A DNA stretch of 64,000 bases from Onchidella celtica (lineage: Eukaryota > Mollusca > Gastropoda > Systellommatophora > Onchidiidae). The notes beneath the pieces are model-generated. The model ran no database searches, was not told the DNA's origin, and was given only the letters and a program-made list of their open reading frames with translations. The stretch spans positions 39,507,550-39,571,549 of the forward strand of contig OZ007571.1 of the NCBI GenBank assembly GCA_963931925.1. Direction: 5' to 3'. The translations under genes and the position numbers were made by a program. This document shows positions 59,891-64,000 of this stretch, in pieces. Numbering within the stretch: position 1 is the stretch's first letter; the number at the start of each line of letters is the position of its first letter.

Positions 59891-60827
59891 AAATTTGGGT
59901 CAAATGGTCTGTGTAGTCCTTTTCTCACTCACAGACACAAAATATGAATAAACAAACTGTCGCATAGCCCGAGGCCCAACGTGGAGGAAATTCCGAAGTG
60001 GGTTCCATTCTGCATTTTTTATAGACTAGTTGGCATAACAGAAGTCAAAGAGCTAAACTCCCTCTAAATGCGATGACAATTCTTAGATTACAGATAACAC
60101 AAACTTAAACTTTCAAGAACTAATCACTAAAACGTAGGCAGGAAAATAAGAATTATACAACTAAATGAAACACAAAAACTTTCAGATGCAGACCCCCTAG
60201 GGATGAATAAACCATCAGTGACAGTCATCTCCACAGTCATTAGAAGCCAACAGCTCAAGACAATCTCAAGTTCCTGTAGGTTACAGATACAAAAACTATA
60301 CAGAGCAAAAATTTAAACGGCGAGTGAGTAAATAAAAGAACAACAAAATCAAATGTCACAAGAATTTCAGGATTGCTCTTTGGTAAAGTGTAATTTAGAC
60401 TAACCTTTGATGTTTTAACCTGGAGACTTTTCATTATTCGTTCACAAATGTCCCAGACATTACAACTTTCAAGTTTTGTGCACTTCATTTCCCCATAAGT
60501 GTTCAGGCTGGAAACCTATTATCTGATAACTGTGATACTTCATGTATATCACCCCTCCCCCTCCCCGCCCTTTCCCCCACCTTTCATATTTTCTTCTTTT
60601 TACTCTTAACAATCTTCTCCATGAGTCCAGCGATATATCTCATGGTGATGCATTTCCGAAACAACTTTCGGGGTTTCCAGTGTGATTTCCAATCAAGATA
60701 CCCATCTTGCGTGACTAATATTATTACCACATTGATATGCGATAACAAATTAATGTTTCCGAGCCAACGAGTCGACACCTCACATTCTATTCTGTGCTTG
60801 TCGCCCATGACGTAAGGATATCTCATA
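59891..60827. other. Upstream region of SVWC gene B
   Basis: No conserved protein. A minus-strand open frame at 60584-60826 and a plus-strand one at 60621-60815 cover the likely promoter/5' UTR and match nothing I know. A TGACGTAA motif (60808-60815) close to the ATG resembles a CREB/ATF-type site, but this is a weak motif. Confidence 0.4.
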
Positions 60828-60909
60828 ATGATGAAGTTTCTAGTAATTCTTGCTGTTCTATATTGTTTTCTTTCTCAAGTGCTCCCCCAGGGTTCTTTTT
60901 TTAAAGCTG
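60828..60909 (+). CDS. SVWC B exon 1: signal peptide
   Basis: 27 codons plus one base; donor AAAGCTG|GTGAGT. Hydrophobic core FLVILAVLYCFL. Confidence 0.9.
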
Positions 60910-63900
60910 GTGAGTGAACGTAAATTCTTTATCTAGTTAAGAGCAATGTGTTGCCTGTATTGTATAAATCAAATTCATGTAAGTCTCAGGCTATAACTGA
61001 CAGGGGGTACTTAAAGATGCAATTGTTTTAAAATGCCAAATTATATTCATCTTCATGTCAGACGCACTTGGGATATCGAAATACAACATGTAAAATTACG
61101 CCGACAATGTTATATAATAATGATGTTTGTGTGTTTCTAGGCTTAAACGCGCAAGGTTTTCCTGCGGTCAGCTGGCCAACGCCTATGACTCTAATTTTTT
61201 GTGTGTTTTGTTTTGAGAAATCGGGGCCCCTAAAGGTTAAGAAAGATAACGGTTTTGCCAGAATGTGAAATACAAGAGAAAAAGAAAAACCCTTAGTATT
61301 TGCAATATGAGCCATTCTTGAGTTATTATATTATGTTTTGTTCCCTATGATACCTTTTTGCTGAAAAACAACGGATAATATAAATCTTTTGACAGATAAG
61401 CTGACTTATTTGAGATAAATGTTGAAATGCAAAATGATCTGAAATTTGAAGTCCATGAGAAACCTAAAAAATGTTGACGTGTTCGCCACTGAGCTAAGTA
61501 GGAGAAAAAAAAAATGAAACAAATTAGGAATCTCGCGGGCCTTATCAAAACCAGCGGTTTGAATCAACAACAAAGTCCTATAGAATCTTGACGATAATAG
61601 AGACGTCAATCACATCTGGTCATACCTGGTCTGCTGGGCAATCTGAAGGACAATAATAGTGGAGTAAATTATTTAATGTTGTCTTCAGAAAGTGGGCCAA
61701 AAGTGCCTTACAATGAAAGAGTAACACCCCCCTCTCTCTCTTATGTATTATATATTATCAAAATTATATTTTATAAGGTAATATTATTATATTTATTATG
61801 TTATACAATTATTTGGTCACGGTTTCCGGGACGTATACTAAAGACATCAAATGTAATAACTTTGGTCACGCCATATCTGTTGATCAGTATAAAGACACCA
61901 TGTAAGCTTACCACCTCCATCATGTCTCACCTGATATATTGTCTACAGGGGAATGCCCAGATAACCATAAACCAGGTGATCAATGGTTTCGAGGAGGCTG
62001 TGTCCAATGCACGTGTACAGATCGCGGTTTTCACTGCATCAGGTCAGCTATCATTCACATTATCACATACCATTGCCACCAAGACCCTATTGAAAAAAAA
62101 TAGCCTTGTAACCGCTTTGTTGATCGTGAATCCAAACTTTAGATTTGTCATATAAAAGGAATAAAAATTCTTGACCAACAGTTAGCATGTAACACGTCCA
62201 CACAACAGCCAGCGTGTGGACAGCCGGTGGCCAGTCAGCCTTTCGCTGTCGTGTTGCAGCTGACCTCGCCGGTCGGGTCAATCGGATCACTTTGAACCTT
62301 CTTTTTTATTTTCGTAAAAAAAAAAAATGTACTGGATAAATCGTTAGTGACCCCTATAATAGTTGGATAAAGTACTTGTGATGAGATACATTCAGCTTTA
62401 TTGTTAAATTGACGGCCCATAATTTTCTACATAATTATGCATGCCGTCATAGATAAGCTCATGTTGAACGTTTATGTCTGTACCTTTTTGTCAGTACGTC
62501 AGGGCATATGCAGAACAGGTGAACACATTATTTTTTAAGCCAGGCATTTAACTTCTACATGAATCATGATATTCCCTTCTCCCCCCTCCACTGTTTTAAG
62601 GCTCAACCTCCATTGTTTTCTAAGCATAACCTTCTTAATGACTTTGGCAAGAGATCTGATTTCCAGCTCATAGTGTGCACAAATAATGTTCCTCGGGCGG
62701 TTTAATCACAGCAACATAATATCTCTCTAATTACCTCATCAAATAAAAATAATGACCAACAACAAAACCAGTCATTTGCCCTTGTATTACATCTGAAGAA
62801 ATCATTATGCATAGAATGGCTTATAAAATCACCAGAAGCAAGGTTTGTTATCATTTCGTATGTAAATGACAACGAACATCAAAGTCAAGTTTCCTTTAGA
62901 TATTCGCGGCTTCTAAGGGGAAAATAACCTTTCAGAACTATTACATGAGTATGACGAATGATCTTTGCACTTCATTGTAATAACCGTACTCGGATCATAT
63001 TGTTTGTTAGAGACACAGCGGGGGTGGCAGGATAAATAAATATGCAAAATGAGAGTAAGAAATCGATCACTGGGAGCAACTAAATATAAACAGGAAATGC
63101 CACGCTGCTATGCTGCGTCTCGCACAGGACGAGAGTTGCAACGTGAGCTGGGTGCATGATTGAGTGAGATAACAACTTATCTTTTGTTTCTGGAGATTAT
63201 ACGCATGTATCCTGGCACATCTCAGAATTTGTTACCCTTTACTCACAGTGATTAAATAACCCTGAATGGGGCGACAATAATGGTGAATTCTCCAGAAATT
63301 TGCGCCCGTGCATTTCTGCATGTGTGAGTGCCCTCTTCCGGGCTTAAAGCATTCATAACAAATTCATAAACTAATTTTGATACAGAGGCATATAGAAATA
63401 TGATTAAACGATCAATATTTAGAGTTGATATATCTGTATTCAGTTCTTCACCTCTCTACAACATCTTCTCTTTGTACAAGGAATTTCCAATATTATATAA
63501 TTTTCTGAACGGTTAGCCTGGCCTTACACATATTCTCTTTCTCTGTCTATGTCTCTCTGTCTCTGTCTCTGTCTCTCTGTCTCTCTCTCTTTCTCTCTCG
63601 CTCTTTCTCCACTCCCAAAGTCTAGTGAAAATAAAGAAATAAAATTGCTTTTAAGGATTGGCCTAATAAACATATCAGCCCTAAAATCCATTTCCCGATC
63701 ACCATACAATCAGGTAACCGAACGGTCACTGAATTGAATAACAGCAGAATCAGTCTTTTTTGTGTGTGTGTCTGTTATCTTTGCAGTTGTGGCTCCTACA
63801 CCCTGCAGTCTGACAACTGTTACTTGACATTTGACAACACAGTGAACTACCCTCAATGTTGTGTCCCTACTACTACCATCTGTAGAGGAGACCCGAACTT

Positions 63901-63925
63901 CGATGAAACCAAGCTGAACCAGTAG
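60828..63925 (+). CDS. SVWC-domain secreted protein B (104 aa)
   Basis: Three exons, 60828..60909, 61949..62042 and 63787..63925, in phases 1 and 2, total 315 nt. The signal peptide MMKFLVILAVLYCFLSQVLP is followed by one SVWC domain: GECPDNHKPGDQW, GGCVQCTCTDRGFHC, CGSYTLQSDNCYL, YPQCC and TICRGDPNFDETKLN. All cysteines of protein A are conserved, plus the same exon phases and the same 94-nt middle exon, so A and B are tandem paralogues. Two adjacent ATG codons open the frame and I use the first. As for A, a secreted immune or glandular role is inferred from the family; sequence outside the cysteine framework differs strongly, suggesting an old duplication or fast evolution. Confidence 0.92.
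61949..62042 (+). CDS. SVWC B exon 2: first half of SVWC domain
   Basis: 94 nt; acceptor TTGTCTACAG and donor ATCAG|GTCAGC. Carries CP...GDQW...GGC..C.C...C. Confidence 0.93.
62050..63786 (+). other. Intron 2 of SVWC gene B
   Basis: AT-rich, with no gene seen. A CT-rich microsatellite (TCTCTG/TCTCTC) lies at 63534-63610. Intron 1 (60910-61948) is likewise without recognised features. Confidence 0.7.
63787..63925 (+). CDS. SVWC B exon 3: second half of SVWC domain and stop
   Basis: Acceptor TATCTTTGCAG. Encodes CGSYTLQSDNCYLTFDN, then PQCC and CRGDPNFDETKLNQ, then TAG. Confidence 0.94.
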
Positions 63926-64000
63926 GACAATGATGGACAAGGTTTGTAGCGTCCGGTTGTCACAGAGAGGAGCCCGTAATTAGTCAGCAGAACGCCGATT

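Noticed and set aside
60584-60826. 80-codon minus-strand frame divergent to SVWC gene B
   Set aside because: No similarity recognised; it overlaps the probable promoter and 5' UTR of gene B.

Overview
This is a metazoan nuclear window: split genes with GT/AG introns, AT-rich non-coding DNA, many microsatellites and several transposable-element classes. The gene families (HMBOX1-type homeobox, THAP zinc finger, multi-TIR/SAM protein, small secreted SVWC proteins) together with CR1/L2-like and RTE-like LINEs, a tRNA-headed SINE and many small foldback elements fit a lophotrochozoan, most likely a mollusc. The species cannot be read from the sequence, and this placement is inference.

Layout. 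(1) About 3.2-9.4 kb, minus strand: seven exons of an HMBOX1-like homeobox gene with mutually consistent splice phases; its last exon is not resolved. (2) 9.98-13.45 kb, minus strand: a nearly complete CR1/L2-like LINE with endonuclease and reverse transcriptase, ending in an ATT-repeat tail, with two frameshifts at A-runs. (3) 14.5-16.1 kb, minus strand: a THAP-domain gene. (4) 16.9-17.3 kb: a frameshifted 3' fragment of an RTE-type LINE. (5) 19.2-40.2 kb, plus strand: a four-coding-exon gene for an 812-residue protein with the order acidic linker, TIR, SAM, degenerate TIR-like region, TIR. Its introns are full of repeats: a 540-bp tandem duplication with a MITE in one copy, a 4.1-kb inverted-repeat element carrying a nested RTE LINE and a hAT-like MITE, and a TA-flanked Tigger/pogo-like MITE. 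(6) 40.2-51 kb: mostly non-coding, with hidden degenerate tandem repeats and one broken SVWC exon at 48.0 kb. (7) 51.2-55.97 kb and 60.83-63.93 kb, plus strand: two complete three-exon genes for small secreted SVWC proteins (110 and 104 residues) with the same exon phases and an identical 94-nt second exon. A 1,186-bp solo LTR with a perfect 5-bp target duplication sits in the second intron of the first gene, and two copies of one palindromic MITE family flank its last exon. SINEs and minisatellites fill the space between the two SVWC genes.

How the genes may relate. TIR/SAM proteins and SVWC proteins (the family of insect Vago) are both used in innate immunity in other animals, so the right half of the window may be an immune-related neighbourhood. 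That is inference from family membership and adjacency only. The most unusual protein is the TIR-SAM-TIR-TIR product. The most informative DNA structures are the empty-site/filled-site pair at 22.2-23.6 kb and the inverted-repeat element at 28.6-32.75 kb.
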